Shown one piece after another: positions 8,098-19,703 of a stretch of 64,000 nucleotides of DNA. Within the stretch, counting starts at the first letter, position 1. Each line of letters opens with the position of its first letter. The notes beneath the pieces are model-generated. The model was not told where the DNA came from. It made no database searches and was given only the letters and a program-made list of their open reading frames with translations. Made by a program: the position numbers and the translations under genes. This DNA is from Paracoccaceae bacterium (GTDB taxonomy: Bacteria; Pseudomonadota; Alphaproteobacteria; Rhodobacterales; Rhodobacteraceae): the NCBI GenBank assembly GCA_024236495.1, contig JACKKJ010000004.1, positions 1 to 64,000 of the forward strand, in the 5' to 3' direction.

Positions 8098-9393
8098 TCA
8101 GAGCGTCGGGTAAAGCGGGAAGCGGGCGCAAAGTGCGGCGACCTCGCCCTTGACCTTCGCTTCCACGGCGCCGTTGCCGTCGTCGCCATTGGCGGCAAGG
8201 CCATCGACGACCTCGACGATCCAGCGGGCGATCTGGCGGAATTCCTCCTCGCCGAAGCCGCGGGTGGTGCCGGCGGGCGCGCCAAGGCGGATCCCCGAGG
8301 TCACGAAGGGCTTTTCGGGGTCGAACGGAACGCCGTTCTTGTTGCAGGTGATATGGGCGCGGCCAAGTGCGGCTTCCGCCGCCTTGCCGGTGACCTTCTT
8401 CGGACGCAGGTCGGCAAGACACAGGTGGTTGTCGGTGCCGCCCGACACGATGTCGATGCCGCCCTTCATCAGCTCGTCCGCCATCGCGGCGGCGTTTGCC
8501 TTGACCTGCGCGGCATAGGCCTTGAACTCGGGGCGCAGCGCCTCGCCGAAGGCCACCGCCTTGGCGGCGATGACATGCATCAGGGGGCCGCCCTGGAGGC
8601 CGGGGAACACGGCCGAATTGATCTTCTTCGCGATATCCTCGTCGTTGCACAGGATCATGCCGCCGCGCGGACCGCGGAGCGACTTGTGCGTCGTCGTCGT
8701 GCAGACATGGGCATGCGGCAGGGGCGAGGCATGGACGCCGCCGGCGACAAGACCCGCGATATGGGCCATGTCGACATGCAGATAGGCGCCGATTTCATCC
8801 GCGATGGCGCGGAACGCCGCCCAGTCCCATTCCCGGCTATAGGCGGTGCCGCCGGCCAGGATCAGCTTCGGCCGGTGTTCCAGCGCCTTGGCGCGCACGT
8901 CGTCCATGTCCAGCCGCTGGTCCTGCTGGCGCACGCCGTAGGACACGACGTTGAACCATTTGCCCGACATGTTGACGGGCGAGCCGTGGGTCAGGTGCCC
9001 GCCGGAGTTGAGGTCGAGCCCCATGAACGTGTCGCCCGGCTTCAGAAGCGCCAGGAACACCGCCTGGTTCATCTGGCTGCCGGAATTCGGCTGGACGTTC
9101 GCGAACTTGCAGCCGAAAAGCTCTTTCGCCCGTTCGATTGCCAGCGTCTCGGCCACGTCGACATACTGGCAGCCGCCGTAATAGCGCTTGCCCGGATAGC
9201 CTTCGGCATATTTGTTGGTCATCACTGACCCTTGCGCCTGCAGCACGGCGAGAGAGACGATGTTTTCCGAGGCGATCAACTCGATCTCGTCGCGCTGGCG
9301 GCCCAGTTCGTCACGGATGGAGCCGAAAAGCTCGGGGTCACGGGAGGCGAGGCTTTCGGTGAAGAAACCGGCGTCGCGGTGGGGGGCGTTCAT
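8098..9393 (-). CDS. glyA: Serine hydroxymethyltransferase
   Basis: GlyA interconverts serine plus tetrahydrofolate with glycine plus 5,10-methylene-THF, using PLP in the cytoplasm; it is the main source of one-carbon units. The 431-aa product has the family length. It contains [10 protein letters not shown] near the N-terminus, [14 protein letters not shown], the PLP lysine in [16 protein letters not shown] and the [12 protein letters not shown] segment. It is divergent from nadK; the 261-bp gap contains a 16-bp perfect palindrome about 100 bp upstream. A strong hairpin terminator follows the gene. Confidence 0.98.
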   Translation of the reverse strand: MNAPHRDAGFFTESLASRDPELFGSIRDELGRQRDEIELIASENIVSLAVLQAQGSVMTNKYAEGYPGKRYYGGCQYVDVAETLAIERAKELFGCKFANVQPNSGSQMNQAVFLALLKPGDTFMGLDLNSGGHLTHGSPVNMSGKWFNVVSYGVRQQDQRLDMDDVRAKALEHRPKLILAGGTAYSREWDWAAFRAIADEIGAYLHVDMAHIAGLVAGGVHASPLPHAHVCTTTTHKSLRGPRGGMILCNDEDIAKKINSAVFPGLQGGPLMHVIAAKAVAFGEALRPEFKAYAAQVKANAAAMADELMKGGIDIVSGGTDNHLCLADLRPKKVTGKAAEAALGRAHITCNKNGVPFDPEKPFVTSGIRLGAPAGTTRGFGEEEFRQIARWIVEVVDGLAANGDDGNGAVEAKVKGEVAALCARFPLYPTL

Positions 9394-9491
9394 GGGCGTC
9401 TCCTGATGTCGCGGATCGCTTGCTCTTTAGCCGAGAGGGACGCCTCGGAGAAGTTTGAATCCGACCTGATTTGGTGCGCCGGCGAAACATC

Positions 9492-9507
9492 GTTTCCGAT
9501 CGGAAAC
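9492..9507. promoter_or_regulatory. 16-bp perfect palindrome in the glyA-nadK intergenic region
   Basis: GTTTCCGATCGGAAAC is a perfect 16-bp palindrome 99 bp upstream of glyA and 148 bp upstream of nadK. Its form fits the operator of a dimeric repressor (TetR- or GntR-like). No regulator is encoded nearby, so the binding protein is unknown. Confidence 0.5.
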
Positions 9508-9654
9508 TTTCTTGCGCGGCGGCGCCGGAGCCTCGACAGGGAGGCCTGGGCACCGGCAAGGCCCAATTCCATCTCTCCACGGCATCTCAAGGGCTTGTCT
9601 TCGCCCCTTCGGCGTGGATCAATGCGATGGAATTTCCAGGGACAAGAGGTTCCG

Positions 9655-10419
9655 GTGTCCGTTCCAATTGCCTTCATGGCCAGCGAAACCGAGGTGGCGC
9701 AAGCCGCCCTGGGACGACTTGTCGCACGCTACGGGTCCGTCGCACCCGAGGCGGCGGGTGTGATCGTGGCGCTGGGCGGCGACGGTTTCATGCTGACGAC
9801 GCTGCACGACACGCAGGGGCTTGGCCTGCCTGTCTACGGGATGAATTGCGGTACCATCGGCTTTCTGATGAACGAATACGCCGAGGACGGGCTTCAGGAA
9901 CGGCTGTCCAGCGCGGTGGAGGAGGGGATCAACCCCCTGTCGATGCGCGCAACCGGCACGGATGGCCGCATCGTGACCGCGCTGGCGATCAACGAGGTGT
10001 CGCTCTTGCGGGCGGGGCCGCAGGCGGCGAAGCTGCGCATCACCGTCGACGGGATCGAACGGCTTGAGGAACTTGTCTGCGACGGGGCGCTTGTCTGCAC
10101 GCCGGCGGGGTCCACGGCCTACAACTATTCCGCCCACGGGCCGATCCTGCCGATCGGAACCGAGGTTCTGGCGCTGACCGCGATGGCGGCGTTCCGGCCG
10201 CGCCGATGGCGGGGTGCCTTGCTGCCGATCACCGCGACCGTCCGCTTCGACGTTCTCGACCCCGACAAGCGCCCGGTCATGGCCGATGCCGACAGCCGGG
10301 TGTCGGTCCGCAAGGTGCGCACAGTCGAGATACGATCCGAACCCGGGGTACGCCACCGCATCCTGTTCGATCCCGGTCACGGGCTTGAGGAACGTATCAC
10401 CCGCGAACAGTTCGTCTGA
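9655..10419 (+). CDS. nadK: NAD kinase
   Basis: This enzyme phosphorylates NAD to NADP with ATP (or polyphosphate). Diagnostic motifs are VIVALGGDGFMLTTLHD (GGDG), the NE pair in LAINEVSLLR, and TPAGSTAYNYSAHGPILP. A GTG at 9655 is chosen because it sits six bases after AAGAGG, gives 254 aa as in other alphaproteobacterial enzymes, and keeps the first beta strand (PIAFMAS). The in-frame ATG at 9676 would cut that strand, and upstream frames are non-conserved. Confidence 0.95.
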   Translation: MSVPIAFMASETEVAQAALGRLVARYGSVAPEAAGVIVALGGDGFMLTTLHDTQGLGLPVYGMNCGTIGFLMNEYAEDGLQERLSSAVEEGINPLSMRATGTDGRIVTALAINEVSLLRAGPQAAKLRITVDGIERLEELVCDGALVCTPAGSTAYNYSAHGPILPIGTEVLALTAMAAFRPRRWRGALLPITATVRFDVLDPDKRPVMADADSRVSVRKVRTVEIRSEPGVRHRILFDPGHGLEERITREQFV

Positions 10420-10446
10420 TCCTGCCGGGCGGGATACCGAACCCTC

Positions 10447-11822
<1,376 letters not shown>

Positions 11823-11826
<4 letters not shown>

Positions 11827-13346
11827 GGCCGTGCCCGCCGTGCGGCACGTTCCGCCGCCACGAAACCGATCAGCGTTTCGAGAAGCGGCAGGGCTTCGTC
11901 GCCTGCGGCATGGTCGAACGGCTGATCCAGATGGGCCTGTTCATTCAGGGTCTGGGCCAGCGACTGGAGCCGTTCCGCGCCGACGGCGCCGGCAAGCGCG
12001 ATCAGGACATGGGTCTGGGCCCGGATTGCGTTTCGGTCCTGCGCCTCGATCCCTGACATCAGCCCCGTCCTTGCCTGCCGCAAGTCCAGGTCAAGACGGT
12101 CGAGCAGTTCGTTCGTGGCCTCTGGGCCGGCGATTGCGATCAGCCGGTCGAAGGTTGCGCGGTTCATCTCTGGCGGCGGCGGGGGCGCCTGTTCGCCGCG
12201 CAGGGAGCCCGTTCGGCAAAGCGCGTCGGAGATCGCCTTGCCAAAGACCTCGATCGCGGGCAGGGGCTTGGGCAGGATCGCGTCGGCGCCCGCCGCATAG
12301 ATCGCGTCGCGGTTGGCACGCATCACATAGGCGGTGACGGCGATGACCGGCATCTTGCGGTTGGCCAGCGTCATGGTCCGCAGCGTGCGGATCACCTCGA
12401 TGCCGGACATGCGCGGCATCTCGATGTCGATCAGCGCAAGATCGAACGCTTCCCGTTCAAGCCAGTGAAGCGCCTCGTCTCCGTCTTCGGCGATGGCATG
12501 TTCGGCGCCCATCCGGGTCAGCATCTGGCCCACGATCATCTGGCTGGTCGGGTTGTCCTCCGCCACCAGGACTTTCAGCTGGCTGAGGTCGGGTAGGGGC
12601 ACCGCGGCGTCTGCGGTGCCGCCACGAGCCCAGGTCGCGGCTGGCAGTTCAAGGCGCACACGGGCGCCACCTTCGGGCCTGTTCTCGACCGCGATGCGGC
12701 CGCCAAGGCGGCTCGTCATGTCCTTGGTGATATGCATGCCGAGGCCAAGCCCCGGCTTGGCGTTGCCCAGCGGCCTGCCCTCGAACTCGAAAAGCCGCGC
12801 GAGCGCTTCCTTCGAGAAGCCGGGTCCATCGTCATCAACGGTGATGGTCAGCGCGCCCACCGGCGACATGGCGACGTCCAGCGACACGCTGCCGCGGTCG
12901 GTGTACTTGACGGCGTTCGACAGGATGTTGGACAGGATGCGTTCCAGCGCGATCCGGTCCAGCGCGATCACCTGCGGCACGTCCGGCGCACGGCTGAGCC
13001 TGAAGCCGAGGCCCTTTTCCTGCGCGCGTGCCGACCAGCGCATTTCCACATCGTAGAGAAAGCGCGCGAGTTGAAGGTTGCCGGGAAGCGCGCCGCTGCC
13101 GTCCTCCTCGCCCAGCATCGCGGCCAGGGCTTCCTCCATCAGGCGGGCAAGCAATTCGCCCGCCGCGCGGACCCGTTCGAGCTGCAGGCGGGTGTGGGTG
13201 TCAAGGTCGTTCTGGTCGATCAGCCTCAGCCCGCCGATGACGTCCGAGACGGCCGCGCGCAGGTCGTGCCCCAAAAGCGCGGTATGCGCCGGGACTGTGG
13301 CGGCCTTGTCGGGGTCGGCCGGCTGCGGTGCGGGTCGCATGGGCAT
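11823..13346 (-). CDS. Sensorless hybrid histidine kinase with receiver and HPt domains
   Basis: A 507-aa soluble protein. The phosphoacceptor helix is almost at the N-terminus (LGHDLRAAVSD, His27), followed by an HATPase domain (N box LSNILSNAVKYTD, G boxes DDDGPGF and GLGLGMH), a receiver (IDIEMPRMSG) and a C-terminal HPt-like helix bundle. The HPt motif reads HVLIALAGAVGA: the His is kept but the usual Lys-Gly after it is Ile-Ala. There is no transmembrane or PAS/GAF input domain, so input probably comes from a partner protein. The adjacent sigma54 regulator is the likely output. Starts at 13346 or 13340 are equivalent. Confidence 0.9.
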
Positions 13347-13445
13347 CAGGATTTCGACAGTCGCGATAGCTGGGGCGGGTTCCGGCCGGGGGGGCGCGGT
13401 TTCCTAATCTATACAGCAATTGCAGCCCAATCCAACCTGTCACCG

Positions 13446-13467
13446 GCTCCGGCCGGTAGGCCGGAGC
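13446..13467. terminator. Hairpin between prpE and the hybrid kinase
   Basis: GCTCCGGCC-ggta-GGCCGGAGC is a perfect 9-bp stem with a 4-base loop, 8 bp beyond the prpE stop. No T-run follows on the minus strand, so termination efficiency is uncertain. Confidence 0.5.
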
Positions 13468-13474
13468 AGGATGG

Positions 13475-15367
13475 TCAGGCGCGCGGATAGCCCAGCGTTT
13501 TCAACGCCTCGGCGATCTCGTCAAGGATCGCGGGGTCGTCGATCGTCGCGGGCATCTTGTAGCTTTCGCCATCCGCGATCTTCACCATCGTGCCGCGCAG
13601 GATCTTGCCCGATCGCGTCTTCGGCAGCCGGTCGACCACGACCGCCAGCTTGAAGGCGGCGACAGGCCCGATCTGGTCGCGGACCCGGGCGACGCATTCC
13701 TTCACGACCTCCTCGTGGGGGCGGTTCGACCCCTTGTTGAGGCACAGGAACCCCAGCGGAAGCTGCCCCTTGAGATCGTCCGCCACCCCGATGACCGCGC
13801 ATTCGGCGACATCCGCATGGCCCGCCAGAACCTCCTCCATCGCGCCGGTCGACAGCCGGTGGCCCGCCACGTTGATCACGTCGTCGGTGCGCGCCATGAT
13901 GTAAAGATAGCCGTCCGCGTCGATATAGCCCGCATCGCCCGTCTCGTAATAGCCGGGGAAGTGGTTGAGGTAGGACTTCCGGAACCGGTCCTCGGCGTTC
14001 CACAGCGTCGGAAGCGTGCCGGGGGGCAGCGGCAGCTTGACCGCGATGGCGCCAAGCGTGCCGGGCGCGACCGGGTGGCCGCCTTCGTCCAGCACCTGCA
14101 CGTCATAGCCCGGCATCGGCACCGAGGGGGAGCCGATCTTGACCGGCAGTTCCTCGATCCCCAGCGGGTTGGCGGCGATGGCCCAGCCGGTTTCGGTCTG
14201 CCACCAGTGGTCGATGACCGGCACGCCAAGGTGGCGCTGCGCCCATTCGATCGTGTCGGGGTCGGCGCGTTCGCCGGCAAGGTAAAGCGCCCTGAGGCCC
14301 TTCAGGTTGTAGTCGGCGATCAGTTCGCCCTTCGGATCCTCGCGCTTGATGGCGCGGAGCGCCGTGGGCGCGGTGAAGAAGGATTTCACCTTGTGGTTCT
14401 GGATCACCCGCCAGAAGGTGCCCGCGTCGGGGGTTCCGACCGGCTTGCCCTCGAAGACGATGGTGGTGCAGCCCGCGATCAGCGGGGCATAGCAGATATA
14501 GCTGTGGCCGACGACCCAGCCCACGTCCGAGGCCGCCCAGAACACGTCGCCCGCCTCGACGTTGTAGACCGCCTTCATCGACCAGTTGAGCGCGACGAGA
14601 TGGCCTGCAGTCGGGCGCACAACGCCCTTGGGCGCGCCGGTCGTGCCTGAGGTGTAAAGGATATAGGCCGGGTGGTTGCCCTCGACCGGGACGCATTCGG
14701 CCGGTTCCACGCCGTATTGGAACGTGTGCCAGGCGAAATCGCGCCCCTCGATCAGCTTGGCGACTTCCTGTTCGCGCTGGAAGATCACCGTGAAGTCCGG
14801 CTTGTGCGCCGCCTGGTCGATGGCGGCGTCCAGAAGCGGCTTGTAGTGGACGACCCGCCCGGGTTCGAGCCCGCAGGACGCCGCGATGATCGCCTTGGGC
14901 TTGGCGTCGTCGATGCGCACGGCCAGTTCGTTCGCGGCAAATCCGCCGAACACGACCGAATGGATCGCGCCCAGCCGCGCGCAGGCCAGCATCGCCTCCA
15001 GCGCCTCGGGCACCATCGGCATGTAGATGATGACGCGGTCGCCCTTCTCGATCCCCTTGGCGCGCAGCGCCCCGGCAAGCGAGGCCACGCGGTCACGCAG
15101 TTCGCGGTAGGTGATCCCCTTTGTCGAATGGGTGATCGGGCTGTCGTGGATGATCGCGATCTGGTTGCCGCGCCCGGCCTCCACATGGCGGTCGACCGCG
15201 TTCCAGCAGGTGTTGACCTTCGCGTCCGAAAACCATTCGTAGATCGGCGCGTTCTGCGCGAAAAGCGCGCGGCCCGGCTTTTCGATCCAGTCGATCGCCT
15301 CGGCGGCGTCCATCCAGAACGCCTCGGGGTCGGATTTCCAGCGTGCGTAGGTTTCCTGGTAGCTCAC
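13475..15367 (-). CDS. prpE: Propionyl-CoA synthetase (AMP-forming)
   Basis: PrpE activates propionate to propionyl-CoA, with propionyl-AMP as intermediate. The adenylate-forming signature is YILYTSGTTGAPKGVVRP, followed by WWQTETGW, YYETGDAGY and the catalytic-lysine region RLPKTRSGKILRGT. PrpE-like rather than Acs-like features include DVGWVVGHSYICYAPL. I place the start at GTG 15367 (VSYQETYARW): GAGGAGG lies eight bases upstream and the resulting 630 aa equals family length. The ATG at 15415 would add 16 residues absent from typical members. Acetate or other short acids may also be used. Confidence 0.93.
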   Translation of the reverse strand: MSYQETYARWKSDPEAFWMDAAEAIDWIEKPGRALFAQNAPIYEWFSDAKVNTCWNAVDRHVEAGRGNQIAIIHDSPITHSTKGITYRELRDRVASLAGALRAKGIEKGDRVIIYMPMVPEALEAMLACARLGAIHSVVFGGFAANELAVRIDDAKPKAIIAASCGLEPGRVVHYKPLLDAAIDQAAHKPDFTVIFQREQEVAKLIEGRDFAWHTFQYGVEPAECVPVEGNHPAYILYTSGTTGAPKGVVRPTAGHLVALNWSMKAVYNVEAGDVFWAASDVGWVVGHSYICYAPLIAGCTTIVFEGKPVGTPDAGTFWRVIQNHKVKSFFTAPTALRAIKREDPKGELIADYNLKGLRALYLAGERADPDTIEWAQRHLGVPVIDHWWQTETGWAIAANPLGIEELPVKIGSPSVPMPGYDVQVLDEGGHPVAPGTLGAIAVKLPLPPGTLPTLWNAEDRFRKSYLNHFPGYYETGDAGYIDADGYLYIMARTDDVINVAGHRLSTGAMEEVLAGHADVAECAVIGVADDLKGQLPLGFLCLNKGSNRPHEEVVKECVARVRDQIGPVAAFKLAVVVDRLPKTRSGKILRGTMVKIADGESYKMPATIDDPAILDEIAEALKTLGYPRA

Positions 15368-15612
15368 GGGGGTCGCCTCCTCCTCGATGCCCGCCTTGGC
15401 GGTCGTGAAATGCATATCGACGGGTCGCCCCTCTCACAAGAATGTTGCGCAAATTTTGCATCTGCAGAAAGCTTTGTGGGATCGGCCCGGTTTTGCGCTA
15501 ACGCGACGGGGAACCGGTTCCTTGCCCTTGCGCCCGGTGGCTGCCCAACCTGTCCTTGCCCCCGGGGCGGGCAGGGGGCAATCTGCGCGCCGCAGTTGTT
15601 CCGGGGGGCAAG
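15368..15612. promoter_or_regulatory. Divergent prpE-murD intergenic region
   Basis: It contains an 8-bp palindrome TTGCGCAA (15445-15452) closely followed by TTTTGCATCTGCAGAA (15454-15469), an AT-richer patch in GC-rich DNA. It may be a regulator site for prpE. The half-sites only partly resemble the TTTGCAAA repeats of short-chain-acyl regulators, so no regulator is assigned. Confidence 0.35.
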
Positions 15613-17016
15613 ATGATTCCGGTCAGGGGATATGCGGGCGCCCGCGTGGCGGTTCTCGGGCTGGGGCGTTCCGGCCTTGCGACCGCGCGCGCGCTTGTCG
15701 CGGGCGGGGCCGAACCGCTGCTTTGGGACGACAGCCCCGAGGCGCGGGCGCGGGCCGAGGCAGAGGGTTTCGCGCTCTTCGACCTGACCCGTGCGACGGC
15801 ATGGGAGGGCGTGGCGGCGCTGGTCGTGTCGCCTGGCATCCCGCATCTTTACCCTGAACCGAACCGGCTGATCGCCCGCGCGATGGCGGCGGGCGTGCCG
15901 GTCGACAACGACATCGGGCTTTTCTTCCGGTCCTTCGCGACCCCCGACTGGGACGAGATGGACGTGACCCCGCGCGTGGTCGCGGTGACCGGATCGAACG
16001 GCAAGTCCACGACGACGGCGCTGATCCACCATATCCTTGAGGTGGCGGGACGGCCGACCCAGATGGCAGGCAACATCGGGCGCGGCGTCTTCGACATCGA
16101 CCCGCCGCAGGACGGCGAGGTGGTGGTGCTGGAGCTTTCCTCCTACCAGACCGACCTTGCCCGCGCGCTGACCCCCGACATCGCGGTCTTCACCAACCTT
16201 TCGCCCGACCATCTGGATCGTCACGGCGGCCTTGGCGGCTATTTCGCTGCCAAGCGCCGGCTTTTCGCCGAAGGCGCGCCCGATCGCGCGGTGATCGGCG
16301 TGGACGAGGGCGAAGGGCGCTTCCTGGCCAACCAGATGGCGCAGGGGGCGGCCGACGACCGGGTGATCCGCGTTTCGTCGGGCCAGAAGCTCGACGGGCC
16401 GGGCTGGCTGGTCTTTGCCCGCAAGGGGTTTCTGGCCGAATGGCGCAAGGGGCGGCAGGTGGCATCGGTCGATCTGCGCGACATTCGCGGCCTGCCCGGC
16501 GCACACAATCACCAGAACGCCTGCGCGGCCTATGCCGTCGCGCGCAGCCTTGGCCTTGCCCCCCGCCTGGTCGAGACGGCGTTGCGCAGTTTCGAGGGCC
16601 TGCCGCACCGGTCGCAGTTCGTCGGCGAACGGGATGGCGTGCGGTTTGTCAACGACAGCAAGGCCACGAATGCCGACAGCGCGGCCAAGGCGCTTCAGGC
16701 TTTCGGCCGCATCCGCTGGATCGCGGGCGGGCTGGGCAAGGACGGGGGCATCGCCGCACTTGCCCCGCATTTCGGATCGGTGGTCAAGGCCTATCTGATC
16801 GGCCATTCGGCGCGCGACTTCGCATTGCAGCTTGGCGATGTCCCGCACGAGATCTGCGAGACGATGGAACGCGCCGTCGCCCGCGCCGCCGCCGAGGCGG
16901 AGCCGGGCGAAACCGTCCTTCTGGCCCCGGCGGCGGCAAGTTTCGACCAGTACCGCGATTTCGAACGCCGGGGCGAGGATTTCGCCGCCCGTGTCCAGGC
17001 GCTGATCGGCGGCTGA
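15613..17016 (+). CDS. murD: UDP-N-acetylmuramoylalanine--D-glutamate ligase
   Basis: MurD adds D-glutamate to UDP-MurNAc-L-Ala in cytoplasmic peptidoglycan precursor synthesis. The 467-aa protein has an N-terminal Rossmann-like domain ([14 protein letters not shown]), the ATP-binding P-loop [28 protein letters not shown] and [11 protein letters not shown]. The C-terminal ligase domain includes [20 protein letters not shown], all typical of MurD. ATG 15613 gives the usual N-terminus. Here it is separate from the rest of the dcw genes, which lie outside this window or elsewhere. Confidence 0.97.
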   Translation: MIPVRGYAGARVAVLGLGRSGLATARALVAGGAEPLLWDDSPEARARAEAEGFALFDLTRATAWEGVAALVVSPGIPHLYPEPNRLIARAMAAGVPVDNDIGLFFRSFATPDWDEMDVTPRVVAVTGSNGKSTTTALIHHILEVAGRPTQMAGNIGRGVFDIDPPQDGEVVVLELSSYQTDLARALTPDIAVFTNLSPDHLDRHGGLGGYFAAKRRLFAEGAPDRAVIGVDEGEGRFLANQMAQGAADDRVIRVSSGQKLDGPGWLVFARKGFLAEWRKGRQVASVDLRDIRGLPGAHNHQNACAAYAVARSLGLAPRLVETALRSFEGLPHRSQFVGERDGVRFVNDSKATNADSAAKALQAFGRIRWIAGGLGKDGGIAALAPHFGSVVKAYLIGHSARDFALQLGDVPHEICETMERAVARAAAEAEPGETVLLAPAAASFDQYRDFERRGEDFAARVQALIGG

Positions 17017-17135
17017 TCGGGTTTGCGCCCCGCGCCGGCCAGGGCTTTCGCGGGGTTCCGTCGGGGCAGCGCGGTTGACATCCCCCGCGCCGCCGTTATG
17101 CACCTGTGATAGCATGTGAAGGTTCGGAGACGCAG

Positions 17136-17828
17136 ATGACGATGATCGGCACGGTAATCAAACCGATGCACCCGGAGGGGCGCAAGTTCGTCGCGGCCTT
17201 CGCCGCGGCCACGGTCGTTCTGTGGCTGATCTGGGCGCCGCTGGGCTGGATCGGGCTGGGCCTGACCATCTGGTGCTATTACTTCTTCCGCGATCCCGTC
17301 CGCGTCGTGCCGCTGGCCGAGGGGCTGGTCGTCAGCCCCGCCGACGGCGTCATCTCGCTGATCGAGCCGGCGGTTCCCCCGACCGAGCTTGGCATGCCCG
17401 CGACGCCACTGACGCGGGTCTCGGTCTTCATGAATGTCTTCAATTGCCATGTGAACCGCGCGCCGGTGCCCGGAACCGTCGGCGCCGTCGCCTACCGGCC
17501 GGGCAAGTTCCTCAACGCCTCGCTCGACAAGGCGAGCGAGGACAACGAACGCATGAGCCTCAAGATCGACATGGCCGATGGCCGCACCGTCGCCTTCGTG
17601 CAGATCGCCGGTCTTGTCGCGCGCCGGATCGTCTGCTTCGTCGAAAAGGGCAGGCGGCTGGATGTCGGCGAACGCTTCGGCCTGATCCGCTTCGGTTCGC
17701 GCGTCGATGTCTACCTGCCCGAAGGGGTCGAGCCCCTGGTGTCGCTTGGCCAGACGATGATCGCGGGGGAAACGGTGATCGCCGACCTCAGCGGCGCCGC
17801 CCGCCCGGGCGGCATGCGGCGGGACTGA
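17136..17828 (+). CDS. psd: Phosphatidylserine decarboxylase proenzyme (short type)
   Basis: Psd converts phosphatidylserine to phosphatidylethanolamine at the inner membrane. The 230-aa length and the self-cleavage site RFGSR (Gly187-Ser188, yielding the pyruvoyl group on the small chain) mark the short alphaproteobacterial form. The N-terminus has two hydrophobic segments (about residues 18-48). SPADGVI and [14 protein letters not shown] are conserved motifs. ATG 17136 lies after GGAG at good spacing. pssA follows four bases later, so substrate-producing and substrate-using enzymes are co-transcribed. Confidence 0.96.
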   Translation: MTMIGTVIKPMHPEGRKFVAAFAAATVVLWLIWAPLGWIGLGLTIWCYYFFRDPVRVVPLAEGLVVSPADGVISLIEPAVPPTELGMPATPLTRVSVFMNVFNCHVNRAPVPGTVGAVAYRPGKFLNASLDKASEDNERMSLKIDMADGRTVAFVQIAGLVARRIVCFVEKGRRLDVGERFGLIRFGSRVDVYLPEGVEPLVSLGQTMIAGETVIADLSGAARPGGMRRD

Positions 17829-17832
17829 ACGC

Positions 17833-18585
17833 ATGGCCCGCGCCCCCAGGTCGCAAAAGACAGAGCTGCCGCTTTTCCAGCTTGTCCCGAACCTGATCAC
17901 GCTGGCGGCGATCTGCGCGGGGCTGACGGCCATCCGCTTTGCCTTCCAGGGCAGCATCGAATACGCGGTGGCGCTGATCGTCCTTGCGGCGGTTCTTGAC
18001 GGGATCGACGGCCGTCTGGCGCGGGCACTGAAAAGCGAAAGCGAACTGGGGGCAGAGCTCGATTCCCTCGCCGACTTCCTGAACTTCGGCGTCGCGCCCG
18101 CGCTGACCCTTTATGCCTGGACGCTCAGCGAACCGCGCGGCGCGGGCTGGATCGCGGTGCTGGTCTACGCCATCTGCTGCGTCATGCGCCTGGCGCGGTT
18201 CAACGTAGGGATCAAGACGACCGAGGGCGGCGACAAGCGGTTCTTCACCGGCGTTCCGGCGCCCGCCGGGGCGCTTCTGGTGCTGTTTCCGATCTTCGCG
18301 ACCAAGGCGGTTCCCGGCTGGCCGGTCGTCCCGCGCGAGGCGATCAGCGCCTATATGTTCGTCGTCGGCGGGCTGATGATCAGCAAGCTTCCGACGCCGT
18401 CGCTGAAGGCCGCGAAAGTACGCGCCGATCACGCGCGCTATGTCCTTGTCGCTGTCATCGCGATCTTTGCGGCGCTTGTGACCTATCCCTGGGTGACGCT
18501 TTTCACCCTGGATGTCTTCTACATTGTCACCGTGCTGGTCGCCCTGGTGCAGTGGCGGCGCACACAGCCGCCCAAGGCCGGCTAG
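17833..18585 (+). CDS. pssA: CDP-diacylglycerol--serine O-phosphatidyltransferase
   Basis: PssA makes phosphatidylserine from CDP-diacylglycerol and serine, feeding the upstream Psd. The CDP-alcohol phosphatidyltransferase signature is intact: DGIDGRLARALKSES, then G-AELDSLADF with the spaced aspartates. The 250-aa protein has about seven hydrophobic segments, as in the PssA type II integral-membrane class. It is separated from psd by four bases. Confidence 0.96.
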   Translation: MARAPRSQKTELPLFQLVPNLITLAAICAGLTAIRFAFQGSIEYAVALIVLAAVLDGIDGRLARALKSESELGAELDSLADFLNFGVAPALTLYAWTLSEPRGAGWIAVLVYAICCVMRLARFNVGIKTTEGGDKRFFTGVPAPAGALLVLFPIFATKAVPGWPVVPREAISAYMFVVGGLMISKLPTPSLKAAKVRADHARYVLVAVIAIFAALVTYPWVTLFTLDVFYIVTVLVALVQWRRTQPPKAG

Positions 18586-18646
18586 ACGGGCGATTGCGCC
18601 AAGGGTCCAGCCTGTCTAACCTGTTGTCAAAATCAGGGAGGCGGCG

Positions 18647-19636
18647 ATGAAGACGGTCAACTGGGGCGTTCTTGGGGCGGCGAAATTCGCGCGCGAACAC
18701 ATGGCGCGGGCCATCCACGAAGCCGAGGGCGCGCGGCTTCATTCCCTTGCAACCTCCGATCCGGCCAAGGCCGAGGGGTTCCGCGCCTTCTGCCCTGATC
18801 TGAAGGTTCACGCCAGCTATGACGCGCTGCTGGCCGACCCGGAGGTCGATGCCGTCTATATCCCGCTGCCCAATCACCTGCATGTCGAGTGGACGCGCAA
18901 GGCGGCCCTGGCGGGCAAGCATGTGCTGACCGAAAAGCCCATCGCGCTTGCGGCGGCCGAAATCGACGGGCTGATCGCCTTGCGTGATGCAAGCGGCCTT
19001 CTGGTGACCGAGGCCTATATGATCGTCCACCATCCGCAGTGGCAGCGCGCAAGGCAGCTGGTGGCCGAAGGCGCGATCGGGCGGATCCTTCACGCCGACG
19101 CGGCCTTCAGCTACGACAACCGCGCCGATCCGGGCAATATCCGCAACCGCCCCGAAACCGGCGGCGGGTCGATCCCCGACATCGGCGTCTATGCCTATGG
19201 CTCGGTCCGCTGGACGACGGGGGCGGAGCCGGTGGCGGTCCGGTCGCGGATCGCGCGGGAAAACGGGGTGGACGTCTTTGCGCAAGTCATGGCGGACATG
19301 GCAGGGCCCGGGGGGCGCTTCACCTATGCCGCCATGACCTCGATGCGCCTGCCACCCCGGCAAGAGGTCGTCTTTCAGGGCGAAGGCGGCGTCATGCGCC
19401 TGACCGCGCCCTTCAATGCCGGGCTCTTCGGAGAGGCGCAACTGCACCTGTTCCGGCCCGGACAGCCCGATCATGTCGAACGGTTCCCCGGTGCCCGGCA
19501 ATACCGCAATCAGGTCGAGGCCTTCGGAAGGACCATCCGAGAGGGCGCGCCCTATCCCTGGTCGCTCGAGGACGCGCGCGGCACGCAGGCGATGATCGAC
19601 AGGGTCTTTGCAAGCGATCGGCCCCTCGCGGATTGA
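18647..19636 (+). CDS. Gfo/Idh/MocA family NAD(P)-dependent oxidoreductase
   Basis: A 329-aa oxidoreductase with an N-terminal dinucleotide fold (WGVLGAAKFAREH), the signature lysine in VLTEKPIALAA and a C-terminal alpha/beta substrate domain. Relatives oxidise sugars or inositols, or reduce dihydrodiols; substrate cannot be set from sequence. AGGGAGGCGGCG precedes the ATG. It is probably monocistronic. An FNR-like box overlaps its stop codon and belongs to the next gene. Confidence 0.88.
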   Translation: MKTVNWGVLGAAKFAREHMARAIHEAEGARLHSLATSDPAKAEGFRAFCPDLKVHASYDALLADPEVDAVYIPLPNHLHVEWTRKAALAGKHVLTEKPIALAAAEIDGLIALRDASGLLVTEAYMIVHHPQWQRARQLVAEGAIGRILHADAAFSYDNRADPGNIRNRPETGGGSIPDIGVYAYGSVRWTTGAEPVAVRSRIARENGVDVFAQVMADMAGPGGRFTYAAMTSMRLPPRQEVVFQGEGGVMRLTAPFNAGLFGEAQLHLFRPGQPDHVERFPGARQYRNQVEAFGRTIREGAPYPWSLEDARGTQAMIDRVFASDRPLAD

Positions 19637-19646
19637 GCCGGATCAA
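19633..19646. promoter_or_regulatory. FNR/FnrL-like box
   Basis: TTGAGCCGGATCAA is one mismatch from TTGAT-N4-ATCAA. It lies 57 bp before the start of the host-attachment family gene. The bases following it (GGCCGCCGGGGAC) resemble those following the box at 4775 (GGCGGCGGGAC). Confidence 0.5.
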
Positions 19647-19703
19647 GGCCGCCGGGGACAGCCTGCCCTATCATGCCATCATGGGCATGAAGAGGGCATC
19701 GCC

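Noticed and set aside
9394..9480. A glycine riboswitch upstream of glyA
   Set aside because: A small hairpin (CCGAG/CTCGG) exists, but none of the conserved aptamer core is present and SHMT genes are not its usual target.
15368..15415. ATG 15415 as the prpE start
   Set aside because: The GTG at 15367 has a GAGGAGG site at correct distance and gives the family length; the extra 16 residues are not typical of PrpE.
15445..15469. A PccR/ScfR-type operator upstream of prpE
   Set aside because: The half-sites only partly match TTTGCAAA and their spacing is off; kept as an unassigned control region.
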